A stretch of 64,000 bases of DNA from Legionella santicrucis (GTDB taxonomy: Bacteria; Pseudomonadota; Gammaproteobacteria; Legionellales; Legionellaceae). Shown one piece after another: positions 45,301 through 53,617 of this stretch. Numbering within the stretch: position 1 is the first letter of the stretch; every line of letters begins with the position of its first letter. Under the pieces are notes generated by a model. The model saw nothing but the letters and a program-made list of their open reading frames with translations. It made no database searches and was not told the origin of the DNA. The translations under genes and the position numbers were made by a program. The stretch lies in assembly GCF_001468135.1 (NCBI RefSeq), contig NZ_LNYU01000006.1, forward strand, positions 1 through 64,000, written 5' to 3'.

Positions 45301-46438
45301 CCACATCGCCTTTTTTTAATTGTTCAATATATTGTTGCAACAAAATTACCTCTTTAATCTGTGTGTAAAGTGCTCCGCTTTCCTCATTAATAAAATCTAA
45401 GATCATTTCCCTACAGAAATCGGTTTCATTGAGAAGTTTACCACCTACTTCAAAATCTGCTAATAGAGCATCCCCAATACGCTCATTGTATAATTCACTT
45501 TCTACCTTTATATCATTAAACAATCGGGTCCATTCCCGTTTGGCTTCAATTTCATCGTTAAAAGCTAAAGCTCGAATAAATGGCGACGTCTTAATCATTT
45601 TAGGAAGCTTCATTTTTTCATTATCTTCTTTCCATCCCTGATTAAATGTATCAAACTCTTGCTTTGCTACTTTTAATTCTTCAAGCTTTTTCTTCATAGC
45701 CTGGCGCATTTCTTCAAGTTTTTGATGATATTCTTCTAACTGATCTGTTTCAGTAGGCAACATTTGATTTATCGTCGTACTAACATTCAAGAAAAGCTGC
45801 TGAGCTTCGGAGTTATTATTCGACAAAACTGTCGCTTGCTGTCTCCAAAGCGTCCTTCTTTCATTTTTAATTTGTAAGTAACCTACATTTTCTTTAATTT
45901 TTTCAGAACTGGAATGGAGCTCATAAATAGTTAATCGTTTGCCCAGGATTTCTTTCAAGCCCGTCAAAAGCTGTTTAGCAGGCTCCCTTACTTCCACGGT
46001 TTTCACCATCCAAACGCTTTGAGGAACTTGGCTTAGTAGTTCTTCACTCAATGCTTTCTTTAAAAATTTTTGTAAGGCTTTTCCTATTTGATAGGTTTGA
46101 TTATCAACAATTTTTGGAACCCAGGTATATTTATCCAACGAGTTAAAAGATTTAATGAGCATTTTAATATTTGTTATCGCAGTAACATACCCGTCTTTGC
46201 TTGCATTGGCAATATTAAAAACTGCCTGTAAAACTTGATTTGAATATTCTTGTAGTTGCTCTGGGGTTGCAACAGATTTAGATTTCGATGGATGATCTGG
46301 CCAAAGATCCAAATTTACAAACCACTGTTCTGAAAGCTCTTCTCTGAAAAGTTGGGTGTTGATGACTAATGAGCTTCCCTTATTAATCTCTATTAATTTA
46401 GTTTCAAGATCCTTTATTGCATCGAAGATATCACTCAT
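42383..46438 (-). CDS. Giant coiled-coil protein, Dot/Icm effector candidate
   Basis: 1351 aa, almost wholly helical and Glu/Lys/Gln-rich, with long heptad-like runs (for example ELKKISDSISQAPHKEKSVNELVKHVE). No signal peptide; one moderately hydrophobic stretch near residue 1270 (FLSSIAAFALGCIGY) could be a membrane anchor. AAGGTGG stands 5 nt before the ATG. The C-terminal part (FVQEKFATNEPKENKSLLGVSSF) has the polar-then-hydrophobic makeup of Dot/Icm signals. Large coiled-coil effectors (SidC/LidA type) tether vesicles, but no sequence similarity to those is visible. It converges on the adenylate cyclase gene with 22 nt between stops. Confidence 0.7.
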   Translation of the reverse strand: MSDIFDAIKDLETKLIEINKGSSLVINTQLFREELSEQWFVNLDLWPDHPSKSKSVATPEQLQEYSNQVLQAVFNIANASKDGYVTAITNIKMLIKSFNSLDKYTWVPKIVDNQTYQIGKALQKFLKKALSEELLSQVPQSVWMVKTVEVREPAKQLLTGLKEILGKRLTIYELHSSSEKIKENVGYLQIKNERRTLWRQQATVLSNNNSEAQQLFLNVSTTINQMLPTETDQLEEYHQKLEEMRQAMKKKLEELKVAKQEFDTFNQGWKEDNEKMKLPKMIKTSPFIRALAFNDEIEAKREWTRLFNDIKVESELYNERIGDALLADFEVGGKLLNETDFCREMILDFINEESGALYTQIKEVILLQQYIEQLKKGDVALPTIEKPSSLGGEYPAISLNIILSQEDVPSKRLAADKESYTLAIKELDAYQQQLLQQKEDLEFRYHKGNPLPSEANDSRFKGIFIEVRRNEQEKLLPQIQELGYQINAVKELIQKATLEVKGLERGLIKLNRDEALTISTRRIQETLLGLEDSQIKLSNAECADTLHYQKHFKDTSSITQTYDSHFKFMTKNMSEIQKEIEHETSSSENLIEKQKEREKFLKAAKDKLIQFKKDLDESPELYIPSAKIPKNELINCLECSSSTELMQFFDQLYTHEENANSWGGWNFTRFKDYWNHNTSFLAESDLEYDLSTTSEYIEGKIQFIEKELAGTENKPESVWIPENNLWNLQKSYETIISQKHQDESRLSQLQTEQRKLEAEKNEKLERLNTEYAPSKQLFEKAKLAHQLSQLANSQAVFALDILKLDYALTDIEEKEISFNKALKEFSQFKNEDLIAQIKDSEEELKKISDSISQAPHKEKSVNELVKHVESSILYLEKEWEKVFSFALSTVPPTEINPEQYQELQMLKRQMYASLEEKGLNATYTMLNAKITDQQMALLIIKELVEIQINSARLLDKAALIASSSSIDRNQLYEEINQFQAQIEGRMTAISEFQNVIVNEKFAATAQMLQELTRIRNILEHLEKLLKINDIYSGFVKRIEACKPDMVLVRKKLLREIEAFTNGELGTSLIEIRNNNDSTVQKELALILKMHNKIDFFSCLYAPNSLFEEMEKEEDKQNIFKQLNQVIDEYKILIQRYNELPQKAVKVKQALYIDIINFQSSELVTTLEELRNSDDSEIQGKMNRIISLESNLDEFKTNYNEKEIKKEIEFDSARSSLGAKYFGTKSIFDNYLQERANTFWFKDFLSSIAAFALGCIGYKTEAQLRQNYLDELQTSVQVYQESSCENDTKKLLQKINYGLSRFSPRNKAGEEGYDKSLHAKLSGFKKEVKFVQEKFATNEPKENKSLLGVSSF

Positions 46439-46555
46439 TTTACCACCTTTCGTATTTAATCAACGGATGCTCCCTGCCTCCCCAAGTTTCATTTGTTTAA
46501 TATTCTAACATCAAACACTATTAGAATTGCGAGTAATTTATGAATCATTCGGATT

Positions 46556-46594
46556 AAAAAAAAGCACCCGTGTACTGCACATATAGGCAGGGTG
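46556..46594 (-). terminator. Rho-independent terminator of the LbtU-like gene
   Basis: On the minus strand CACCC-TGC...GCAG...-GGGTG forms a stem (plus 46565-46569 with 46590-46594, extended by CTGC/GCAG) followed by GC and eight T residues. It lies 45 nt after the porin stop codon. Confidence 0.7.
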
Positions 46595-46638
46595 AATGAC
46601 AATAATTTTTGTCCCTACACTTTTAGCACTGAAGATTT

Positions 46639-48237
46639 CTAGAAATAAACACCAATTTTGGCTGATACAGTATCAGAGGTTCCACCTGTACCCAATGTTG
46701 GTGCATTTACAAGACCCGGAGGAGCTGCTCCATTAGCAAATTGATCAACTCCATAATCAATTTCATGCCTATATTCAATACTTTCAACAGTATCTTTCCA
46801 AAGAGAAATGCTAAATACACCGATAAAACGATGTTGAGGTAAATTTAAGGCGAGTGCCTCTTTAGTCCACTGGTAGCCCACACCTACAGATGAAGGTTTG
46901 TTGAAGGTTTTAAAGGTCATATCTATTTCTGTTTGCAGTGCCTGTGGTTTTGCACCACGTCCATTAAAACTTAGATCCTGCGCTCTAAATGCTTGTGTGG
47001 TACCAACCCATTCTGCAGCAAAATTGAAGCGGTCATAAGCCATATTTCCATAAACATCCACAGCTTGGGTTTTTCGTACGGATTCATTTCCATTAAGCAA
47101 GGAACCAAAACCACCAAAGGTGCCTGGATTAGCTGCCGTACTTTGCATTCCGGCTGCATCATCAATAGAGCTAATATAACTTGTTCCTACTTCACCTCTA
47201 ATTTTATTAAATGCAAAACTATAGCCCGCGTTTACCCCACCTACTCCAGTTCGTCCTAGAGTCGTATCACTTCTATAAATATAAGTTGCAGCAAAAGGTC
47301 CCGTATCTCCTTGAGACTTATAACCTAAGATGAAAGGCCTTGTTTTAGTTCGTGCTAGATTTAACGTTAATGGAGCGCTGATCATAGAACTAGAGTAACG
47401 TCCAAAAGGTACATATAATTGCCCAGCTGTAAAATAAAAAGGAGTCTTATCTAAGTTTCCAATGTTCACAAAACCCATATTCAGATTAAATGCCGAATTA
47501 TTGACTCTAGGCCCTACCTCTGGTGGGCTTTGATCATAGGCAATTGCAATATATGCCTCCACATTTTGGTTAAGAGCGGCCGCAACATCTACCTCACTTG
47601 AGCCTAAAGTCAAATCAACATTGCTATCGCCAACATAGTTACTATTGAGCATTCCTACCGGTTCTGCTTTACCACTGAGTGCAATTATAGGTCTTTCCGG
47701 AATAGGATAGCCCATGTTTTGATAGTATCGATACATACGTCGACGTTGTTGCATTAAACGAACATCACGATTAATACTTGAAATATTCACTATATAGTCT
47801 GATCCATCAAATGCAGGTCTAGATCCTAGGTAAGGGGATGCAACGACTGGAGTCCCTGCAATGTAACTAACTACTCGCTCATCTGCGACTAACGCTGTCG
47901 GATACAATCCAATGAACTCAGGATGTTCTTCTGGGGTATGTACTGTTATATTAGATGAATGATACTTAATCATTTTATGATTTTGAGGCTGTTTTTTATT
48001 TTTCTGTTTAGCAACACTTGATGAAAATTGTTGTTTGTTGATTGTCTTTTTATTTTTTTTAGCCAAATTATGATCCTCTTGCGCAACTAATTGCTTTTGC
48101 AATGCATTAAGTTGAGTTTGTAATTCTTGGGTTTGCTTTTGTAATTGCATGATTTGATGCTGTAACTTTTGCTCTTGTCCTGCATAAAGTGTTTTTGACA
48201 AACAAACCAAAGCCAATATCATTTTTTTATACATCAT
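46639..48237 (-). CDS. LbtU-like siderophore outer-membrane porin
   Basis: 532 aa from ATG 48237 (AGAGG upstream; the frame extends upstream without family sequence). Signal peptide MMYKKMILALVCLSKTLYA, then a coiled-coil segment (LQHQIMQLQKQTQELQTQLNALQKQL), a linker and a C-terminal beta-barrel ending in an aromatic residue (VSAKIGVYF). In Legionella, LbtU is the TonB-independent outer-membrane receptor for the siderophore legiobactin. GYKSQGD, FTAGQLYVPFGRYSSSMISAPLTLNLARTKTR and the barrel repeats fit that family. A Fur-box-like site lies about 170 nt upstream. Substrate could differ from legiobactin since no synthesis genes adjoin. Confidence 0.8.
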   Translation of the reverse strand: MMYKKMILALVCLSKTLYAGQEQKLQHQIMQLQKQTQELQTQLNALQKQLVAQEDHNLAKKNKKTINKQQFSSSVAKQKNKKQPQNHKMIKYHSSNITVHTPEEHPEFIGLYPTALVADERVVSYIAGTPVVASPYLGSRPAFDGSDYIVNISSINRDVRLMQQRRRMYRYYQNMGYPIPERPIIALSGKAEPVGMLNSNYVGDSNVDLTLGSSEVDVAAALNQNVEAYIAIAYDQSPPEVGPRVNNSAFNLNMGFVNIGNLDKTPFYFTAGQLYVPFGRYSSSMISAPLTLNLARTKTRPFILGYKSQGDTGPFAATYIYRSDTTLGRTGVGGVNAGYSFAFNKIRGEVGTSYISSIDDAAGMQSTAANPGTFGGFGSLLNGNESVRKTQAVDVYGNMAYDRFNFAAEWVGTTQAFRAQDLSFNGRGAKPQALQTEIDMTFKTFNKPSSVGVGYQWTKEALALNLPQHRFIGVFSISLWKDTVESIEYRHEIDYGVDQFANGAAPPGLVNAPTLGTGGTSDTVSAKIGVYF

Positions 48238-48406
48238 TAGGGTACCTCTACTTATTATTTTTACTTCTACCTCACGACACATGAAGTTATTTATTTGTCA
48301 TAACAAGATGATGTGTCACATGCCCTCAAAAATCTAATTGACCAACTCATTAATTAAAAAACGCTCTATTGGAGATCACTTCAAAGTAACGAATCCTAAC
48401 ACAAAT

Positions 48407-48425
48407 GAAATTGATAATCATTCTC
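48407..48425. promoter_or_regulatory. Fur box
   Basis: GAAATTGATAATCATTCTC matches the 19-bp consensus GATAATGATAATCATTATC at 16 positions. It lies between the LbtU-like gene and a divergent nitroreductase gene, so iron repression of the porin is expected; the nitroreductase ATG is 183 nt away with its own TATAAT at 48561. Nothing else was recognised in 48238-48607. Confidence 0.65.
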
Positions 48426-48607
48426 ATTTAGAAAAAAATATTATTTTTTGTTCCTAAAGAAAACTAGGTTTTATAATGAACATTAAAAGACAACACAGGC
48501 TCTCAGAGCTACATCTCAAAAAGAAATTTTCCTCACCAGCATTCTAAATTTTGCTATAACTATAATAGGACTTGATAGACACTTAGATACTAAAGCCAGG
48601 AGCAGTT

Positions 48608-49207
48608 ATGGAAAGCCCAGAATTAATAAATCGCTATAAAATTGATATCATGGATGCTCTGTATAATCGCAGAGCGGTACGTCATTATTTATCTAAGAAA
48701 GTAGATTCAGAAATTATTCATCAGCTTTTAGATGCAGCAGTACATGCTCCTTCAGCACTTCACGAAGAATCCAGGGGATTTGTAGTCATTCAGAATAAGT
48801 CTTTATTAGATCGTATTTCAGAAAGCGCAAAGCAATTAACGATGGATGAAAAAAAGAAAAAATTTGACTTACAAGAAGAGCATATTTTGCAGGTAGTGCA
48901 ACAAGAGGAATTCAATGTCTTTTATAATGCACCTACTTTAATTGTTATATGCAGCACTTTTAAAGGAACATTTGTTAACGCTGACTGCTGGCTAGCTGCT
49001 GAAAATTTAATGCTTGCGGCCCTTACTTATGGTCTTGCTACTTGCGTTATTGGTTTTTCAGTGCCAGCACTAAATTTACCAGAATGGAAAAAAGAGTTGG
49101 GAATACCTAAAAAAATGACCGCCGTAGTTCCAATTATTCTTGGCTGGCCATCAAGCCATACATTACCTACCTCTCATAAGCCCCCTCTAATTTTAAACTG
49201 GAAATAG
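48608..49207 (+). CDS. Nitroreductase-family FMN enzyme
   Basis: 199 aa. The N-terminus NRRAVRHYLSKKVDSEIIHQLLDAAVHAPSALHEESRGFVVI is the FMN-binding block, and the middle AAENLMLAALTYGLATCVIGF and end GWPSSHTLPTSHKPPL are typical. It is a cytoplasmic NAD(P)H-dependent flavin oxidoreductase. AGGAG lies 6 nt before the ATG and a perfect TATAAT about 40 nt upstream. The physiological substrate is unknown; the shared upstream region with the Fur box would also allow a role in iron metabolism. Confidence 0.87.
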   Translation: MESPELINRYKIDIMDALYNRRAVRHYLSKKVDSEIIHQLLDAAVHAPSALHEESRGFVVIQNKSLLDRISESAKQLTMDEKKKKFDLQEEHILQVVQQEEFNVFYNAPTLIVICSTFKGTFVNADCWLAAENLMLAALTYGLATCVIGFSVPALNLPEWKKELGIPKKMTAVVPIILGWPSSHTLPTSHKPPLILNWK

Positions 49208-49384
49208 CATCAACGGTCATAGGATGCAATGAAATGTAGTATGGCATTGATTTAAAAATGAAAATAAAGGATTAAATAATAATTCAAATGTACCTCTTTT
49301 AATGCAAAAAATGAACGTACTTTGTTTATTTTTATATTAAATGATGCATATAATGGTTCATTGTGTCAATATGAGGCAACTACT

Positions 49385-51742
49385 ATGGACAGTAAAATTG
49401 AAAAACAATCATTCACACTGACAATGCTAGGAACACTCACTGACTTTTTTCCTGACTTAAAAAAGACCCCCAAACCCACTCCTTATACAAAAGGAGCCAA
49501 AGTAAAAGATTATCCTAAAGGAGAAACGTTAAGTGTGGTTTCTGCTTTAATTAAAACAAATACACCTGCTAAAACAACAAAAGTAGACGCCAAGAATCCT
49601 TATCCCTTTCAAGCAGATGAAATTACTGTAATTAATGGACCAAAAACTGATGGGGCCAATGTAGGAGAGAAAATTGCCTTGGGTCTTGCTGCAACTCTAC
49701 ATGCAATCAGCCGCGGACAGACACAAATCAATATAATCGCTCATAGTAGAGGTGCTGTTGAATCAATTTTAATAGCTCATGAATTAGAAGCCATACAAAA
49801 AATTATTGATACATGCGCTACTTTGGATGAAGTATTAAAGCAATTAACCGAACAACAAACCAAAAGACGCAAAGGAACTCCGACCAATAATACGCCAGAT
49901 ATTATTGAACCGCTAAAAGCCCAAATTAATCTAATCCCCAAAGACGAGCAAGTACAGTGGTTTAATAAACTAAAAACATCGCTACCTAATACCTCAATAA
50001 ATCTTTTTGGTATAGATCCTGTTCCAGGAGACTGTTTCCCTATTACTTGGTATGACGAGCGATTTTTTATATTACCTGAAATTATCAAAAATACTGAATT
50101 AATTTATTATACAAACGAACACTCTGATTGGGGATTTACTCCGATTTTTCCTGAAATAGTCACTAAAGAAAAACAAAATTTTGTTCGTTATTCTATGCCA
50201 GGACATCATGGAACAGGTTCAAGCGGAAATAATGGCTCCCAACTGGGAATAATAGTTTCCCCTGATGGCTATAAAACCACCCATGTCCAAAAATTAATGA
50301 TTTATAAGCTACTTCATTTCTTAAGAAAACAGGGTGTCGAATTTAATGATGGCATTCAGATTTTTAATCAACATAGCGCTTTAGGCAGAAAATATTTGGG
50401 CAGCCCTATTGAAATGGATCTAATCAATATATCCGCACTCGATTTTCCTACTATTCTACGAACACTTTATGCAGCAATTGCCAAAAATCAAATAGGTTAT
50501 GATGCTTATAACTCAACCCATTATTCCTACATGGGGCTCATCAATCAACGTAGAGCCCTGCTCAAAGGACATATCTATGGTCTTTTCAATGATATCTTTG
50601 TCACATACTCAGGTTATGTTAATGAAGAACATGCATTATTAATGCAGACACATTTTTTTAAAATTTTTGGTCTTGATACTGAAAGAAAAAATCCTGCTGA
50701 GATGATTAATACTGCAAGCTTAATCTTAGAAGAAAATATAAAAAAAATAGATCATAAAGAAGCATCTATTCTAGATTATGAAATTACTCGCAAAAATGTG
50801 TTGGAAACATTTGGTATAGTGATTCGTCAAGTAAGCCAACAATACTTAACTGAAGATTGGTGTCCCATTGAAAAGCAAAAAGAAAAAGAAACTCTGTATG
50901 AAGCTATTATTAATATTTTGACTAAATTTAAAGAGCTCTCTGCATCGGATAATTCAACGATTCAACAGTTTGTAGCGGAACTTCTACTCTTAAGTTTCAC
51001 CAGTATAAACCATACCCTGATTACCCAATCTCAAGGTTTAGAAAAAGACTTTAATTACCTACAAGAATCAATGGATAATCACTTAACTCATTTTTTTAGT
51101 GCATTATTGATGCAATTAAATCACGTCGAAAATAGCTCATTAATAGCTCTAAATGAAATTATAAATTCCGAAGAATATAAAACACTCCCCAACTATCCTT
51201 CCGAAATTAAAATAACCCATATCTATAATAAACTGACAGGGAATGGCCTGGAAAAATACAGCCTAGAGCAACTCATCCAAAGCTATGAAGAACAATTCGC
51301 TGATGCTATTGAAGATTTTGCAAAGCTATACCAACAAATTCAGACGTTTATCCATGACTTGGCAGCCTTACGAAGTATAGTTCCTAGTGATAAAATTGAA
51401 GTTGATGAACTGGATTTGTTAAAACTCGCTAATGGATTAATCGTAACCGCTGCGGAGCGTTTTTATAAAGACAGACCTCAAGCTCTTCCTCCTATTGGTG
51501 AAATAGGTTCATTCTTACAATTAGCAGAACAACATGCTATTGAACATTTTGGTGTCATTGATCGCAGCAAAAAAAATCAAGGTTCAGAAACAGTAGCAGC
51601 AGAAACAAGTAGCGCATTTTCAAGAACCTTTTCTTTTTTCTGGAGCCCCGTATCAAGAATGATATATGGTACTCAACAAGCTACTCCCCCTTCCCATGGA
51701 GAAATCACTACCAAGACAGATATTACTCCTAGTCCTACATAA
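49385..51742 (+). CDS. Alpha/beta-hydrolase (lipase-like), Dot/Icm effector candidate
   Basis: 785 aa from ATG 49385 (GAGG 9 nt upstream). The catalytic core is in the first 280 residues: nucleophile elbow INIIAHSRGAVES (Ser121), FGIDPVPGD (Asp211), MPGHHGTGSS (His274 or 275). The AHSRG elbow and ILPEIIKNTELIYYT block resemble DUF2235-like phospholipase effectors (Tle type) and predicted lipases of Legionella. The C-terminal 500 residues are helical, with no recognised domain, and the tail (TKTDITPSPT) is polar. No signal peptide. The lipase call rests on the three motifs; substrate unknown. Confidence 0.65.
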   Translation: MDSKIEKQSFTLTMLGTLTDFFPDLKKTPKPTPYTKGAKVKDYPKGETLSVVSALIKTNTPAKTTKVDAKNPYPFQADEITVINGPKTDGANVGEKIALGLAATLHAISRGQTQINIIAHSRGAVESILIAHELEAIQKIIDTCATLDEVLKQLTEQQTKRRKGTPTNNTPDIIEPLKAQINLIPKDEQVQWFNKLKTSLPNTSINLFGIDPVPGDCFPITWYDERFFILPEIIKNTELIYYTNEHSDWGFTPIFPEIVTKEKQNFVRYSMPGHHGTGSSGNNGSQLGIIVSPDGYKTTHVQKLMIYKLLHFLRKQGVEFNDGIQIFNQHSALGRKYLGSPIEMDLINISALDFPTILRTLYAAIAKNQIGYDAYNSTHYSYMGLINQRRALLKGHIYGLFNDIFVTYSGYVNEEHALLMQTHFFKIFGLDTERKNPAEMINTASLILEENIKKIDHKEASILDYEITRKNVLETFGIVIRQVSQQYLTEDWCPIEKQKEKETLYEAIINILTKFKELSASDNSTIQQFVAELLLLSFTSINHTLITQSQGLEKDFNYLQESMDNHLTHFFSALLMQLNHVENSSLIALNEIINSEEYKTLPNYPSEIKITHIYNKLTGNGLEKYSLEQLIQSYEEQFADAIEDFAKLYQQIQTFIHDLAALRSIVPSDKIEVDELDLLKLANGLIVTAAERFYKDRPQALPPIGEIGSFLQLAEQHAIEHFGVIDRSKKNQGSETVAAETSSAFSRTFSFFWSPVSRMIYGTQQATPPSHGEITTKTDITPSPT

Positions 51743-51824
51743 GGCAGAGGATGAGAATGAATGTATATGCTTAAGCAAACCCTGGTTTGAAATAGGGTTC
51801 GCTCATATTGAGGATTATTTTAAT

Positions 51825-53327
51825 TTACTTTGGAGACAATTGTTCAGACAAATCATTTTGCATTTTCTCTACCTCAGGAACAAAAGGAGCTTTAGTGAGT
51901 GCAAAGAGTGTAAATTGAGATTGAAAACCAAATGATTTTCTTACCGAATTAGTAGCACTAATAAATACATTAGCAAATGATTTTGAAAGATTGGTGAGAT
52001 AATCCCCCCATCCTAATTCTTTTTCTAATAAATACTCGGCATTATTTATTGCAGTGGTTGTTATATCCATAAATACTATTTTTGCTTGCTTTTTTGTCAT
52101 CGTTGCATTTGCTTTATTGATTTTATAAGTATCAGTCGCCTCAGCTAACTGAATTCTTAATTGTTCAGCTACGTTTAACGCATTCTGATTTTTTTTAGGA
52201 GCATTTCGCAATTCAGCCACTTTTTGGGCAAAATTGTCATAAATTTTCACTAATAAATCATGTTCATTAATTGGTAATGATTGCACAGGCTCTTCTGTAT
52301 GAATCAATCGAATTGAAGGCAATGGTTGATTTTTTTCTAATAGATCAATCATATTCGAATCAAGTTTGAAATCTTCAGAACTTACTCCTCCACGCCTATT
52401 TCTGTACTCAACTACTTGAGTGACTAATTCATTAAAAGTCTTAGTTTCTCTAGGTATTACCACAGGTAAAATCTCATTGCGTCGCTCTCTAAGAGACGCT
52501 AATTGTTCTTTGATATGGCTCAATGTTTCTGAAGATGGCTCATCTATCTCAAGTTTGGGTATTACTATTTCCTCTAAATATCGTAAACAATTCAATCCCC
52601 ACTTGATTGAGTCTTCTAATGGTCTAAAATGTCCTGCAAATACAGCATTAGTCATATGTGCTAAACTGACTAAGTGGCCCTTTGCTGCAGCTTTTTGCAT
52701 ATAATCAAACCTTCGTTGCGAAAGGATTGGATCATTCTTAGAAATTAAATTAAGTGCGTAAAATTCGCCTCCAGTTGTGGCTTGCTCTTCAATCTGAGAA
52801 AATAGATGGGATTGTTTGTTGATAACATCTACTGTTACAAAAGAACCTTTATAAATTTTACTCAAGTCCAGAGCTATTTGTTCCAAACTATCATGAACTT
52901 CTAAAAAACGTACGCTACTGGGGTCTAAAGAAGGTGCTGGTCTATTTAGTCTATCTAATCGATTAATTAATCCATCTAGTTGATTGCTTTTTATATTGAG
53001 ATCTGCCAGCAAAATATCAATATCTGAATAAACAAAATTGACATCAAAAGTAAATTCTACTTTTTTATCCAATAAGTAGCGTTGACGTTTAATGGGATCT
53101 GATAAAACTTCGTAAGCTTGCTGTATTCTTTGAAATACTATCCCAGCACGCTGACTATCGCCATTTTTATCTGGGTGAAACTCTGTCGCTAATTTTCTCC
53201 ATTGGCTTTTTAAACCATCTAGACCCAATTCATTAAAAGAATGCTCACTTATTTGCAAAGCAGCAAAATGATCCATGCTTTTAACTTCATTATTGTCTTC
53301 CAAGTAGTAACTAAATTTATCTGTCAT
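51825..53327 (-). CDS. J-domain (DnaJ-like) protein, effector candidate
   Basis: 500 aa. The J domain is near the N-terminus (about 18-85) with the essential HPD at 51-53 in ATEFHPDKNGDSQR and the QQAYEVLSDPIKRQRYL helix. There is no Gly/Phe or zinc-finger region, so it is not DnaJ itself. The remainder is helical; about residues 170-250 resemble a Sel1/TPR-like run (FDYMQKAAAKGHLVSLAHMTNAVFAGHF). It would recruit an Hsp70, bacterial or host, to an unknown client. A good sigma70 promoter precedes it at 53358-53386. It is tail-to-tail with the hydrolase gene. Confidence 0.8.
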   Translation of the reverse strand: MTDKFSYYLEDNNEVKSMDHFAALQISEHSFNELGLDGLKSQWRKLATEFHPDKNGDSQRAGIVFQRIQQAYEVLSDPIKRQRYLLDKKVEFTFDVNFVYSDIDILLADLNIKSNQLDGLINRLDRLNRPAPSLDPSSVRFLEVHDSLEQIALDLSKIYKGSFVTVDVINKQSHLFSQIEEQATTGGEFYALNLISKNDPILSQRRFDYMQKAAAKGHLVSLAHMTNAVFAGHFRPLEDSIKWGLNCLRYLEEIVIPKLEIDEPSSETLSHIKEQLASLRERRNEILPVVIPRETKTFNELVTQVVEYRNRRGGVSSEDFKLDSNMIDLLEKNQPLPSIRLIHTEEPVQSLPINEHDLLVKIYDNFAQKVAELRNAPKKNQNALNVAEQLRIQLAEATDTYKINKANATMTKKQAKIVFMDITTTAINNAEYLLEKELGWGDYLTNLSKSFANVFISATNSVRKSFGFQSQFTLFALTKAPFVPEVEKMQNDLSEQLSPK

Positions 53328-53357
53328 ATTTAGGCTTTTAAAGTTAAATGAGCATCA

Positions 53358-53386
53358 ATTATACCCTTGCTGATCACTAATTACAA
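53358..53386 (-). promoter_or_regulatory. Sigma70-like promoter of the J-domain gene
   Basis: On the minus strand TTGTAA, 17-nt spacer, TATAAT, ending about 30 nt before the ATG. The rest of the 53328-53617 gap shows no gene. Confidence 0.55.
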
Positions 53387-53617
53387 ATTATGTATTATTT
53401 TAGATCCAAAAACTAAGAAACTACGTCAATAACATGTCCAATTGTGCTTTGAGTCTGTACTCGCTTTACTTAGAATTACACATATTGTCTAAAGCATTAT
53501 GTTTGTTATTAGGCTTTATAGGGATTTATTTGATAACACAGTCCGATAATAGAAGAAATTTTTAGTACAACAAGTTCTCAATGAAATACAAAAAGATAAG
53601 CAAAACTTTAAAATATT

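Noticed and set aside
51778-51799. Hairpin AACCCT/AGGGTT as terminator of the hydrolase gene
   Set aside because: 10-nt loop and no T-run; not convincing.
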